This document shows positions 28,006 through 36,681 of a stretch of DNA of 52,635 nucleotides, in pieces. This DNA is from Candidatus Aminicenantota bacterium (GTDB lineage Bacteria > Acidobacteriota > Aminicenantia > Aminicenantales > Saccharicenantaceae). Numbering within the stretch: position 1 is the stretch's first letter; each line of letters begins with the position of its first letter. The notes under the pieces were generated by a model. It made no database searches. It was not told where the DNA came from and worked only from the letters and a program-made list of their open reading frames with translations. The stretch is taken from the NCBI GenBank assembly GCA_014360015.1, contig JACIYJ010000003.1, positions 274,733-327,367 of the forward strand, given 5' to 3'. Made by a program: the position numbers and the translations under genes.

Positions 28006-28038
28006 TTATTACTCCCGATTGTTAGATTTTAAGAAATT

Positions 28039-28067
28039 ATTATAATAAGAAATAACTTTTTTTGCCA
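28039..28067 (-). promoter_or_regulatory. Promoter of the lyase-dehydratase operon
   Basis: On the minus strand, a perfect -10 TATAAT (28044-28039) is preceded at 17 bases by a weak -35 TGGCAA (28067-28062). A poor -35 next to a tandem repeat (28069-28088) is what an activator-dependent promoter looks like. Confidence 0.5.
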
Positions 28068-28068
28068 T

Positions 28069-28088
28069 TTGAAAGTGATTGAAAGTGA
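28069..28088. repeat. Exact tandem 10-bp repeat in the divergent control region
   Basis: TTGAAAGTGA occurs twice head to tail (28069-28078, 28079-28088), one helical turn apart. It lies immediately upstream of the -35 of the lyase operon and about 80 bases before the divergent MFS gene. It is a likely binding site for a regulator controlling both directions. Confidence 0.55.
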
Positions 28089-28170
28089 AAAGGAGAAATT
28101 AGGTCGATAATTATTGTTTCATTTGGTTATTTCGTGATATACAGAATTAAAATTCGCCAGGAGGCGGTTT

Positions 28171-29592
28171 TTGGCTAAAAATAGCAGACTGGCTGATTAT
28201 CTTTTCGGCTGGTTCAAACAAACTCCACTCCCCGCTCGGCGAGCACTGCTGGCTTCCTGCTTGGGCTGGATGCTGGATTCTTTTGATGTTATGCTCTACG
28301 CTCTGGTTCTGGCTCACCTTATGAGAGACCTGTCCCTGTCCAAACCAACGGCCGGATTGCTCGGTTCTTTAACTCTCTTAGCTTCAGCTTTTGGTGGGAT
28401 AATTTTTGGAGTGGTAGCTGACCGCTACGGCCGGACGGTAGCTCTTAGAGCCAGCATCCTGATTTATTCGGTCTTCACCGCCCTCTGCGGCCTTTCCCAG
28501 AATGTCTATCAATTAGGTGTCTTTAGGGTCTTTCTCGGTCTGGGAATGGGTGGCGAATGGGCTTCCGGCGCGGCCCTGGTCTCCGAGTACTTCTCTTCTG
28601 AACACCGGGGCAAAGCCTTAGGCTTTATGCAGAGCTTCTGGGCTGTAGGTTATGCCTTAGCCGCCTTAGTTACAGCCATTATCCTCCCCAAATTTGGCTG
28701 GCGGGCCGTATTTTTTATCGGTATCCTACCAGCTCTCATCGTTTTCTGGATCTGGAACAAAGTGGAAGAGCCAGAGCTCTGGAAAAAGCTGAAGGAAAAA
28801 ACTTCGGCCGTTACTGCTGAAGTTACTTCAGGCGCAGAAGCCGAGGGAAAGGACAATGAGAAGTCTGAAGTAAACATAAAAGCAGAAAAAATGACAACAG
28901 CTGATTCAGAATCTAAGGCCGAATCTCAGAGCCAAACGCCCAAAGAAGGGAATAAAGAACATATGAATAATATTTCATATAATACCGGTCAGCCAGCGAA
29001 ATTCTCGGGCCGGCTGCTCAAAGTTACCCTGGTTGTCACTCTGATGAACGCCCTAACCATGTTTGCCTGGTGGGGCTTCAATCTCTGGATACCCGGTTAT
29101 CTCTCTTTAAGCCAGAGCCAGGGGGGAATGGGCTTAACCACGCGGCATATGTCCTCTCTGGTAATCTTCATGCAGCTCGGTATGTGGTTGGGTTATCTAA
29201 CTTTTGGCTACATCAGCGATGCCGTCGGCCGGAAGGAAAGCTATGTTTTTTATCTGATTTCGGCCAGCTTTCTGGTCTTTCTCTATTCGATTGCCAGAAC
29301 TCCCCTGTTTCTTTTCTTTTTAGGACCGGTGGTGGCTTTCTTTGGAACCGGATATTTCTCCGGGTTTGGAGCTTTAACCGCTGAGCTTTATCCCACCCGC
29401 ATCAGAGCTACCCTCCAGGGAATTACTTACAACAGCGGCCGAATAGTCTCAGCTATCGCCCCTTTAGCCATAGGCTCTTTAGCTCAGGAAAAAGGATTTC
29501 AGACAGCTTTCTGGCTGGTTTCAGCCGCCTTTATTCTGGCTGCCCTGACCTGGACCTTCATCCCAGAAACAAAAGGAAAAGAGCTTGATTAA
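28171..29592 (+). CDS. MFS transporter for carboxylic/aromatic acids (AAHS/SHS type)
   Basis: A 473-residue, 12-helix carrier. It has the N-terminal D-x-x-D-like GWMLDSFDVMLYALV, loop 2-3 GVVADRYGRTVALR, TM4 FLGLGMGGEWASGAALVSE and loop 8-9 GYISDAVGRKES. This is typical of lactate/pyruvate (SHS) or aromatic-acid (AAHS) H+ symporters. The central cytoplasmic loop (about 210-275) is enlarged and of low complexity, rich in Glu, Lys, Ser and Thr. Start is TTG at 28171 with AGGAGG 6 bases upstream. It is divergent from the lyase-dehydratase operon and may bring in that pathway's acid. Confidence 0.85.
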   Translation: MAKNSRLADYLFGWFKQTPLPARRALLASCLGWMLDSFDVMLYALVLAHLMRDLSLSKPTAGLLGSLTLLASAFGGIIFGVVADRYGRTVALRASILIYSVFTALCGLSQNVYQLGVFRVFLGLGMGGEWASGAALVSEYFSSEHRGKALGFMQSFWAVGYALAALVTAIILPKFGWRAVFFIGILPALIVFWIWNKVEEPELWKKLKEKTSAVTAEVTSGAEAEGKDNEKSEVNIKAEKMTTADSESKAESQSQTPKEGNKEHMNNISYNTGQPAKFSGRLLKVTLVVTLMNALTMFAWWGFNLWIPGYLSLSQSQGGMGLTTRHMSSLVIFMQLGMWLGYLTFGYISDAVGRKESYVFYLISASFLVFLYSIARTPLFLFFLGPVVAFFGTGYFSGFGALTAELYPTRIRATLQGITYNSGRIVSAIAPLAIGSLAQEKGFQTAFWLVSAAFILAALTWTFIPETKGKELD

Positions 29593-29666
29593 TCTCAGGT
29601 TCAAGGATGAGGGCAGCAATACCTAAATAGCGTTTCTTGATCTATCTTTTGCCTAATCCTTTAAAC

Positions 29667-31628
29667 TCACTCTTGTATTCCATATTCACCCAACAAAGTT
29701 TCAGGCACCAGACCATCCATGGTCCATTTTTGATTCTGGTAGTAAGCGTCTAATATGGCATTATACAGAATTGGGTCTACCGCTTTGCCGGCCTGAGGAC
29801 CAGCAGTCAAAGGCTCTAAGAACTTCGGCGGGATAAAAGCATCGTAGTCGCGCTTTCTTCCCTGCTGGTTATTGACATAGCGCTCAAGAGCATAAATCCT
29901 GCGTCCACACTCCTTGAAGCTTTCCGCCGTATACTCAAATCCCGTCAGGGCCCGATACATCTCGAGAAAAGTCGGGGAAGTAAAATCTTCAGTGAAAAAG
30001 TCGCAGAGTCCCAGAGAATCGGTCAGAGCTTTGCCTACCTGACTCCCAGCCACATAAGCAGCCAGGTTTTCAGCTCCGGTCAACCCACTCTCTTCAGCTT
30101 GAATGGTCCAGGCATAGGTGTGGTCCCCGCGGCCGCGGTTGGAGGTGCCGTAAGCGGTAAACATACCAGGAAAAACCTTGGGCTCAATTCCAGCATAGCC
30201 CAGACCAGCGTAAGCTGTGGTCAGACAGCGAACAACCTCTTCGGGACCAGCTCCGCTTAGACTTGCCAGCAGCTCAGCTATAACCAGGTCAGTCGGTTTA
30301 GCCAGCAGACAACCGAGGTCGGTTGTACCATAGATTATCTGTTCTAAAGCGCGAATCATGCTCCCGGGATCACCGAAAACTGGAGCCGCTTTGGACTTCA
30401 GAAACCCTTTTTCCTGAAGCTCCATAACTCCAGCCATCACACTACCTAAGGTCATAGTATCAACACCGTATTCATTACAGAGATGATTCAGATAGAAAAT
30501 GGCCTCACGATCAGTCAAACAGCAGTTAATCCAGAGGGCAATGGTTTCAAACTCTGGCCGCACGCTTTCATGAGCATACGGACATTCTTTGACGCTCGCT
30601 GTTCGGGTGCAGAGAATATGGCGGCAGCGGTTGCAAACTTTATGCTTCCCGGCAATTTCCAGAAAAGCCCCGGTAGAAACCTTTTTATATAGCTCCGGGT
30701 CAAAATAGCCTTCATCAAAATTATGCCAGGGGAGATAGCCACCTACCTTCCCTAAATAACCTCCGTTAAAAGCCCGGTCTAACCACCAGGTAGTCCCGGT
30801 TTCCGGCCTGAAGGATGCTGTCCAGTTTGGGTCATGAACATGACCTTTAACCGCTTCGTCAATTTGCTTGGCGGTTTCCAAAAATCTGGCGCGGTCATAG
30901 TAGGCCGGAAGCTTCCGGCCATAGGCGGTGATGGCTATCAAATTTTTTGAACCAAAAACCGCTCCAGCTCCGCCCCGACCAAAGTTCCGGTGGTAATCAG
31001 CAGTTAAGCAGGCAAAAGCTACCTGATTCCAGCCAGCCGGTCCGGTGCAGACAGTAGAAGAGCCTGGATGCTTTCTGGTCAAGAAATCAGTTATCTCAGA
31101 TGTTCGTCGCAAGACTTTTTTCCCGTCCTTTTCTTCAAAAAGTTCTGGCTCAGCTTCCAGAATTTCTACCTTTCCTTCATTGACCAGTATTCTGACCGGT
31201 TTATCTGCCCGACCATCAATTACCAGCTGGTCTATTCCGGCTCGCTTCAACATATTGGCAAAAAGACCGCCGCAGCTGGAATGGGTAAGCAGACCAAAAA
31301 CCGGTGGTCGATTCCCGAGCCAGGGCTGTCTTTGCGGCGAATAGGTCATAGGGCTGATAAAGGAGCACGAACCCCGGCCAGCTGTGGGAATGGTGGTATC
31401 ATTTAAGGATGAATTGCCAATGATGATCCGGTTTGAAGGCGAGAACGGATCTTTTAGCCAGCCGATTTTCTTAAGGTGTTGATAAATAAGATGGGCCTGA
31501 ACTCCGCGACCGCCAAGGTACAAACGATAGATTTCCGGGTCAGCTTCTTTTAGTTCGATCTTTCCAGAACTCAGGTCAACAAAAGCCCAGCAGCCGGTAT
31601 AACCAAAAAAAGATTTTTTATTAGTCAT
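29667..31628 (-). CDS. Aldehyde:ferredoxin oxidoreductase family protein, tungsten/molybdenum type
   Basis: About 653 residues. The N-terminal AOR domain shows GYTGCWAFVDLSSG, YLGGRGVQAHLIY, TGPAGWNQVAFAC and FGRGGAGAVFGSKNL, where the bis-pterin cofactor binds. The FeS motif reads C-N-R-C-R-H-I-L-C, i.e. C-x2-C-x4-C rather than the usual C-x2-C-x3-C, with the distal Cys in DSLGLCDFF. Members oxidise aldehydes to acids and reduce ferredoxin. Start is ATG at 31628 with AGGAG 5 bases upstream; an upstream hydrophobic extension to 31709 is rejected since AOR proteins are cytoplasmic. It converges on the carboxylate MFS gene. Confidence 0.88.
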   Translation of the reverse strand: MTNKKSFFGYTGCWAFVDLSSGKIELKEADPEIYRLYLGGRGVQAHLIYQHLKKIGWLKDPFSPSNRIIIGNSSLNDTTIPTAGRGSCSFISPMTYSPQRQPWLGNRPPVFGLLTHSSCGGLFANMLKRAGIDQLVIDGRADKPVRILVNEGKVEILEAEPELFEEKDGKKVLRRTSEITDFLTRKHPGSSTVCTGPAGWNQVAFACLTADYHRNFGRGGAGAVFGSKNLIAITAYGRKLPAYYDRARFLETAKQIDEAVKGHVHDPNWTASFRPETGTTWWLDRAFNGGYLGKVGGYLPWHNFDEGYFDPELYKKVSTGAFLEIAGKHKVCNRCRHILCTRTASVKECPYAHESVRPEFETIALWINCCLTDREAIFYLNHLCNEYGVDTMTLGSVMAGVMELQEKGFLKSKAAPVFGDPGSMIRALEQIIYGTTDLGCLLAKPTDLVIAELLASLSGAGPEEVVRCLTTAYAGLGYAGIEPKVFPGMFTAYGTSNRGRGDHTYAWTIQAEESGLTGAENLAAYVAGSQVGKALTDSLGLCDFFTEDFTSPTFLEMYRALTGFEYTAESFKECGRRIYALERYVNNQQGRKRDYDAFIPPKFLEPLTAGPQAGKAVDPILYNAILDAYYQNQKWTMDGLVPETLLGEYGIQE

Positions 31629-31722
31629 GATAGCTCCTGAAAAGCTAACTGGCGTAAAGAAAATAAAAAAGACAGTTAGATTATAAAAAAACTGACTGAG
31701 TCCTTTCAATTATTTTATTGTT

Positions 31723-34071
31723 TTATTCCGAACGGCCCTTACTGGTGAAAATTATCGGCCGCGGCAGGTACATAATTTGAAGGTCTTTGATTTGCTGACC
31801 GGGCTTCAGCTCAATTTTTATCGGAAGTTCTGTGACCAGTTTTACTCCCTTAGGCAGAGTTTCTTCATCTACGGAAAGCTCATAAGGACCGGGCAGGATA
31901 TTTTCAAAAATGAAATTGCCTTTTTCGTCAGTATAAGTATTTAGCTCTTCCCCTCTCATTTTTTCCAGGGCCGGCGCCAGACCTTCCTTAGAAACAGGCT
32001 TCAACAAAATCAGCACATCCTTCAGCGGTTGATCTTCTTCATCGAATAAACCATTTTTATTGGTATCCTGAAAGACTCTGCCAGCCATCGTTGCTCCTTC
32101 TACAAGAACAAAGTCCAGCTTTGAACTTTTCCTTCTTTCCACCACCACGGTCTGTTTTTCCGGGCTTAAAAGATAAAAATCAGCTGGAACATTCCTGACA
32201 TCCAGGCTGACCGTGTGCAGGCCCTCTGGCACACGGGAGAAAACAAATTTTCCCCGCTTATCTGTACCGACCGCACTTCCATCTTCAAGCTGGACACTGA
32301 CTTCGGGAAAAACTTTCTCTCCCGAGTCAAACACGCCGTTAAGATTCAGGTCAGAAAAAATCAGACCTTCAACTCTGCCGGCACCAGTTAAGACCTGTCC
32401 ATAAGCTCTGCCCTGAAAAGTCGGTGCTTCTCCCCAGTTAAACCGGCGATCGATTTTAATAGTAATCCAGTAGTTAGCTGGCTGAGTTGAAGCTATGGGC
32501 CAGCTGGCCCGAAAATCCAGCCTGAGTTTCATTCTCCAGGGCAATTGCTTGCTCAATCCAAGAAACAGCTCCAATCTCTTCGCCCCATAGCTGGTGTAAT
32601 ACTCATAGCTATAATTGGAATAAGACAGCTCCCCATAAAAATCTGTGCCAAAAAAGGCCGGAGAATAATTAGCAACCCGGTACCGGTTCTGAGTAGAAGT
32701 CCGATTTTGAAGATAATCATAATAACGGGTATTTTCAGCCTCTACCATAATGTAGGCATTTCTCAAATAACTGTATCTGAGACCTAGAAAGACTGAAGGA
32801 TAAGTAAAATCACGCTGGTCATTGACCCGGTCGTCAAAATGCTGGAACCTAACCCGAAGATAAGGATAGAATTTTCCCAGATATTTGGAAAGCTGCAGAT
32901 AAAAACCCGGGCTGAGGTAATGACGGTAATTTTCGTCCTGTTTTCGCGATTCAGCTGCAGTAAAATCCAGGCGAAGGGTCAGATCCGGCCAAGGAGGGGA
33001 AATTAAAGAAAAACCTGAATAGACTCTCCAGAAATCTGTAGTATTAAGCTCCGATAATCGGTCAACATTATCGTGATAATAATCAACCGACCCAAAAAGA
33101 TACAGGCTTCTTTTGGGTTGATATCGCCAGGAAGCAAATAGGCCTTCTTGGTCTCGATCATAATCAAATTCGCTATTTAAACTCTTAAAATCGGCATCAA
33201 CCCGCCGATAATTAAGCTCTAAAGCCCAGTGGTTATGATTGATCAAAGGACCAAATCTGATCGATGTCCCAGGAATTTTTATTGATTCACCTTCGCCGAC
33301 CGAAAAACTGGCCTGAGTTTCTGTAACCAGCTTGAAACTTTCGTTAATTCTCAATTCTGATTCTAAGAGCAGAATATCATTGGCTCTGGTCAGCAGTTCT
33401 CCTGACCAACTCCTTTCATTTTCGGTATGGAGTAAGCCAAAGCCAAAGTAATATCTTTCGTTGGGTTCGAAATGTCCGAGAAATCCGGTAGCCGTCTGTT
33501 CGGTCAGACTGTAAACAGTTCCCAGCAGTCCACTGAGCTTGGCCACCCGGCCGGTAAAAAAATCAAGGCCAAAGCTTTTGTATTCGAAACCAACTTTCAT
33601 GCCCCGCAAATAATTATAAGCCGGAAAATAATTGGTGAAGCGATAGCCAAGGTTGGTAAACTGAAAGTTATCGTCGCCCAACCTCAAATTAAAGCTGAGC
33701 TGCCCAGTTTTAAAACCCTGCCAGCTAAAATACCAGTGGGCGGCCTCAAAACCAGATCCGGATAAACGGCCATCAAACCAGCCGGCAAAACTTCCGTAAT
33801 TGACCGTATTTTGAAAAAGATCTAAATGAAAAATGTTTTCATATTCGTTTAAGTAATACGGGCCGGTCTGCGAATAAACCCGGCTGCGGTTCCAGAAAGA
33901 AAAATTAAGAAAACCCTGGTCAGCCAGAAGTTTGGCTGGAGTGGATAAAAATAAAAACAGGAAAATAAAAGCCAGATAAAAGATTGGGCTATGAAGATGG
34001 AAGGCACTAAGTAGTTTTTCTACTTTACTGTCTGTTTTAACCTTCCCTCTTTTATCCCTTCTTTTTTCCAT
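31723..34071 (-). CDS. Outer-membrane beta-barrel protein with C-terminal SdrD-B-like domains; candidate usher
   Basis: 782 residues. A hydrophobic export segment (about 30-50, ending LLADQG) is followed by about 520 residues of Tyr/Phe-rich alternating strands (for example YPYLRVRFQHFDD, FLGLRYSYLRNAY), as in a large barrel. Residues about 575-650 and 660-750 hold two SdrD-B/carboxypeptidase-regulatory-like domains with Ca-type loops: FSDLNLNGVFDSGE and FQDTNKNGLFDEED, each followed by a TD-x-x-G-x-F strand. Size, barrel and the last position in an operon with a PapD-like chaperone and four exported subunit-like proteins suggest an usher-type assembly platform. I see no recognised FimD plug or N-terminal usher motif, so this is inference. 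Confidence 0.6.
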   Translation of the reverse strand: MEKRRDKRGKVKTDSKVEKLLSAFHLHSPIFYLAFIFLFLFLSTPAKLLADQGFLNFSFWNRSRVYSQTGPYYLNEYENIFHLDLFQNTVNYGSFAGWFDGRLSGSGFEAAHWYFSWQGFKTGQLSFNLRLGDDNFQFTNLGYRFTNYFPAYNYLRGMKVGFEYKSFGLDFFTGRVAKLSGLLGTVYSLTEQTATGFLGHFEPNERYYFGFGLLHTENERSWSGELLTRANDILLLESELRINESFKLVTETQASFSVGEGESIKIPGTSIRFGPLINHNHWALELNYRRVDADFKSLNSEFDYDRDQEGLFASWRYQPKRSLYLFGSVDYYHDNVDRLSELNTTDFWRVYSGFSLISPPWPDLTLRLDFTAAESRKQDENYRHYLSPGFYLQLSKYLGKFYPYLRVRFQHFDDRVNDQRDFTYPSVFLGLRYSYLRNAYIMVEAENTRYYDYLQNRTSTQNRYRVANYSPAFFGTDFYGELSYSNYSYEYYTSYGAKRLELFLGLSKQLPWRMKLRLDFRASWPIASTQPANYWITIKIDRRFNWGEAPTFQGRAYGQVLTGAGRVEGLIFSDLNLNGVFDSGEKVFPEVSVQLEDGSAVGTDKRGKFVFSRVPEGLHTVSLDVRNVPADFYLLSPEKQTVVVERRKSSKLDFVLVEGATMAGRVFQDTNKNGLFDEEDQPLKDVLILLKPVSKEGLAPALEKMRGEELNTYTDEKGNFIFENILPGPYELSVDEETLPKGVKLVTELPIKIELKPGQQIKDLQIMYLPRPIIFTSKGRSE

Positions 34072-34088
34072 TTCATCAAGCAGCCCGT

Positions 34089-34583
34089 CTAAATCTGAGA
34101 GACAGTAAAGGTGATGATTTGAGTATAGGTACCGGCAAGATAATCCCAGGAATTTTTGAAATAAAATGTCAATACACCATTATTTAATCTTCCTTTGCCT
34201 GAACCCATTAAAATATTTTGGCCGGCAATAAAAACTCCATCCTGCAAGGGGGGGTTCGGTGCAGCTATCCAGGAAACATTGGAAATGGGAATAATTCCTC
34301 CCTCGGCGCTTATCAGGTTACCTTGAGCCATGACATAAAGATTCCACCTTCTACTCTTGGGTAGATTTATCCAAAGATTGACCTGGCTATTAGCCTGAAT
34401 CACGGGCTGAACATCCGGATCAGCTGCCGGGAAGCTGATGGCAGCGGGAGAAATATCAAGACTGATCCACTGGGCTTCGGGTTCTCCTTTAATTATCGGG
34501 GCTAAAACCAAAGCAGCTATAACAGCAAGTGCAAGCCTGATGGCTTTCAGGAACATTCTTTTTTCCTGGCTTCTTTCTCCCAT
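34089..34583 (-). CDS. Pilin-like exported beta protein 4
   Basis: 164 residues from the ATG at 34583, chosen because GAGG sits 5 bases upstream; a GTG two codons earlier is the alternative. Signal peptide about residues 10-31. The mature part starts with an alternating strand (AQWISLDISPA). It shares with its three paralogues the order: an I-P-x-x-x-x-S-W strand (IPISNVSW), a Gly-x-Gly turn (MGSGKGRLNNGVLTFYF) and a closing GTYTQIITFTVSQI. This looks like an Ig-like subunit sandwich. It lies 6 bases after pilin-like 3 and 17 bases before the barrel gene. A minor or tip subunit is a reasonable guess. Confidence 0.6.
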   Translation of the reverse strand: MGERSQEKRMFLKAIRLALAVIAALVLAPIIKGEPEAQWISLDISPAAISFPAADPDVQPVIQANSQVNLWINLPKSRRWNLYVMAQGNLISAEGGIIPISNVSWIAAPNPPLQDGVFIAGQNILMGSGKGRLNNGVLTFYFKNSWDYLAGTYTQIITFTVSQI

Positions 34584-34595
34584 TTTCACCTCTTC

Positions 34596-35153
34596 TCAAA
34601 CTCCTTCCACCAGAATGGTTACTGTAGTCTGGTAAGTGCCCGGAGCAAAATTCTTCGGATCATCAGCAAAATTAAAATACAAGCTGCCTTTAAACACTCC
34701 GGAGCCGGAAAGGCGAGCCACCAGAACTGGAGATGTTTTATTCAGCTGACCAGAATAAAAACCAGCACCCTGTGCCTTCCAGCTGATGGTTTCTATCGGA
34801 ATGGTGTAGCCGGTACTGCTGTCTTGAAAATCGGACGAAGCCATTAACCAGACGTTGACTGTGGAGTTGTAGTTGGAAGTCAGCTTGATCACCAGCTCAA
34901 AAGCGCCTTCATTAGCTGGAATTTGCTGAGGCTGGTCGGACCAGGAGGTCCGACTGAAAGACAGCCAACTGGAGTTAATCTCAATCTTGCAGCGCCTTTC
35001 GACTGTGGCCGTTAAAGATAGAGTACCCGTATCTACGGCCTGAGAAAGAACTGGTGAAGTCAGGAACAAAAAGAAAAGGCAGAAAAATAAAAGCTTTCTG
35101 GTCTGAGTGAAAGGGGATGATTTTTTCGATTCTTTTCTAATTTTTATCTTCAT
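34596..35153 (-). CDS. Pilin-like exported beta protein 3
   Basis: 185 residues with a signal peptide (about residues 20-38). The mature start is a strand with alternating hydrophobics (GTLSLTATVERR), as for a donor-strand N-terminal extension. Then come IPANEGAFELVIKL, the I-P-x-x-x-I-S-W motif (IPIETISW), GSGVFKGSLYFNF and the closing APGTYQTTVTILVEGV. These match the paralogues at 36120 and 34089 in order and spacing. There is one Cys only, so no internal disulfide. It follows the chaperone gene by 38 bases and precedes pilin-like 4 by 6 bases. Confidence 0.62.
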   Translation of the reverse strand: MKIKIRKESKKSSPFTQTRKLLFFCLFFLFLTSPVLSQAVDTGTLSLTATVERRCKIEINSSWLSFSRTSWSDQPQQIPANEGAFELVIKLTSNYNSTVNVWLMASSDFQDSSTGYTIPIETISWKAQGAGFYSGQLNKTSPVLVARLSGSGVFKGSLYFNFADDPKNFAPGTYQTTVTILVEGV

Positions 35154-35191
35154 CTTCTATTTCATCTTTTATACCTGAGTACTGACCATTT

Positions 35192-35998
35192 TTATTTAAC
35201 GATTATTTCTTTTTCCAGACCGAGGAGCTCATCGCGGCCGATGTCCAACTTAACTTCGGCTCTGTAAGTTCCAGGCGGGAGCTTTTCTTTAAGCTGAACT
35301 GCAGCAAAACGCTCAGTCCCGGGGAGCACTGGTTCATCGGGAATTTCGAGTGTCAAAATTTTCTTGCCTTCAGAGGTCCTGATAATAATCTCGCCTATTA
35401 ACCTGAAATGAGTTTTGCCTGAATTACTGAGTCGAAGTTTAATCAGCTGAGAATCACCCTGCTGTTCAAAGACCAGGTCTTCCAGGCTTCCCTCTGGCTG
35501 CACTTTACCCACTACCATGTAGACAGCAGCCGCAATTTTACCTGTAAAAGCCACCTGACCCAGCCTCCCACCTGTTGGAGCCTCCGGCACATTCTCAAAA
35601 GAAACAGCGGCATGATAGCCACCAGCTTCTGTCTCTGCCGGGACAGAAACCGTAAACCGGACAGTCTTCATCTCTCCCGGCTGAAGCCTGAAGTCAAAGG
35701 GATTAACTTTGATCCACTCGCGGCAGGAGAAAGTTGTCGGTTGATTGCCAACAAAAACCGGAGTGCCATCTTCTTTCAAAAACCAGTTTTCGGCATAGAC
35801 TTTTACCCGCATCGGCTTGGCTGAATTATTCCGGACATAAAAGACATCTGTGATCTGACTGCCGGGTTTAGCCTTGAGCTCAACTCTTATCGGAGTAACT
35901 CCGAAGAAAATCTGAGCTTCAAGACTCGAGGAAATAAGCAAAGAAAAAATTATGCTCAGCCATATTAAGTAAAGTGCTTTCTGCTCAGTGGTTTTCAT
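35192..35998 (-). CDS. PapD-like periplasmic chaperone
   Basis: 268 residues from the ATG at 35998, with a signal peptide (about residues 8-29). The N-terminal domain reads like a pilus-chaperone Ig domain: GVTPIRVELKAKPGSQ, a DVFYVRNNSAKPMRVKVYAENW strand pair, then LQPGEMKTVRFTVSVP and GGYHAAVSFE. The second beta domain has a conserved-looking LSNSGKTHFRLIGEI. An upstream TTG at 36064 is rejected because a promoter -35 covers it. The gene lies among four exported subunit-like proteins and a barrel. The fold is fairly sure; a role in subunit delivery is inferred from the neighbourhood. WxL-interacting (DUF916-like) proteins are a related alternative. Confidence 0.68.
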   Translation of the reverse strand: MKTTEQKALYLIWLSIIFSLLISSSLEAQIFFGVTPIRVELKAKPGSQITDVFYVRNNSAKPMRVKVYAENWFLKEDGTPVFVGNQPTTFSCREWIKVNPFDFRLQPGEMKTVRFTVSVPAETEAGGYHAAVSFENVPEAPTGGRLGQVAFTGKIAAAVYMVVGKVQPEGSLEDLVFEQQGDSQLIKLRLSNSGKTHFRLIGEIIIRTSEGKKILTLEIPDEPVLPGTERFAAVQLKEKLPPGTYRAEVKLDIGRDELLGLEKEIIVK

Positions 35999-36035
35999 TT
36001 TCTTTCTGCCATCGAGCCCATCAGGTTTAATGAAA

Positions 36036-36064
36036 ATTTTATAAAAATCTAACGGCCGCTTCAA
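36036..36064 (-). promoter_or_regulatory. Secondary promoter for the chaperone/usher-like genes
   Basis: On the minus strand, TTGAAG (36064-36059), a 17-base spacer and TAAAAT (36041-36036). It lies just past the terminator of pilin-like 2, so the chaperone and the genes after it can be transcribed apart from that gene. Confidence 0.5.
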
Positions 36065-36066
36065 AC

Positions 36067-36100
36067 AAAAAAGGGAGAGGAATCCTTTCCTCTCCCTTTT
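36067..36100 (-). terminator. Strong intrinsic terminator/attenuator after pilin-like 2
   Basis: A 13-bp perfect stem (arms 36069-36081 and 36088-36100) with a 6-base loop. On the minus strand it runs directly into a T tract. It ends about 20 bases after the stop of pilin-like 2. This is the clearest intrinsic terminator in the window. Confidence 0.85.
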
Positions 36101-36119
36101 AATTCAATTAAGTTGCCGG

Positions 36120-36650
36120 TCACACTTTGGACAGAGTGTAAGTGGCAGTCAGAGTATAGGTTCCGGGTGCCTGGGTAGTGTAATCACGCAAGAAGCTGAA
36201 ATTCAGCGTGCCTTCATGCCAGTGGAAAACAGAGCCTGACCAAGAGCCAACAGGAATCGCAGTTCCGGCAGACAACGAACCAGCTTGATAGCCTGTTCCA
36301 GAAGCCGTCCAGGAAATGGTATTGGCAGGAATAGTATAACTTCCGCTTGTCAGATCGCCTTGAGCCGTTACGGTGAGTTGAAGTGATGAAGAAGGAATAA
36401 TGATGGCAAAAGCTCTGACATTAATAGCCCCTTCGTTAGCCGGAATAGAAACAGTCCCGGGATTTTCTACAATGCTCGGAGCAACGTCAGTAAAAGTGAT
36501 AGTATTCTGACTGATGTAAAGGTCATACCATTCCACCAAGCTAACTTGAAAAGTCACTTCTTTGCTGACTTGAGCCAACACGGGGGTGATGGCTACAGTC
36601 AGTAAAAAAACTGCAGCTACCCCTAAGTTTTTGATTGTTTTCGTTTTCAC
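36120..36650 (-). CDS. Pilin-like exported beta protein 2, probable major subunit
   Basis: 176 residues with a clean signal peptide (about residues 1-26, ending VLA before QVSKEV). The mature N-terminus is an alternating strand (KEVTFQVSLVEWYDL), closely matched in pilin-like 1 (TASFSVELKEW). Then come IPANEGAINVRA, IPANTISWTASGTGY and the closing APGTYTLTATYTLSKV. It has no Cys. Start is GTG at 36650 with GGAGG 9 bases upstream. It has its own strong promoter (36682-36710) and its own terminator (36067-36100), so it should make far more protein than its neighbours, as a major pilus subunit does. Function is inferred. Confidence 0.65.
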   Translation of the reverse strand: MKTKTIKNLGVAAVFLLTVAITPVLAQVSKEVTFQVSLVEWYDLYISQNTITFTDVAPSIVENPGTVSIPANEGAINVRAFAIIIPSSSLQLTVTAQGDLTSGSYTIPANTISWTASGTGYQAGSLSAGTAIPVGSWSGSVFHWHEGTLNFSFLRDYTTQAPGTYTLTATYTLSKV

Positions 36651-36681
36651 CTTAACATACCTCCATAAAAATTTTTAAATA

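Noticed and set aside
29667..31709. Longer AOR start at 31709 with a hydrophobic leader
   Set aside because: AOR enzymes are cytoplasmic and AGGAG sits 5 bases before the ATG at 31628.
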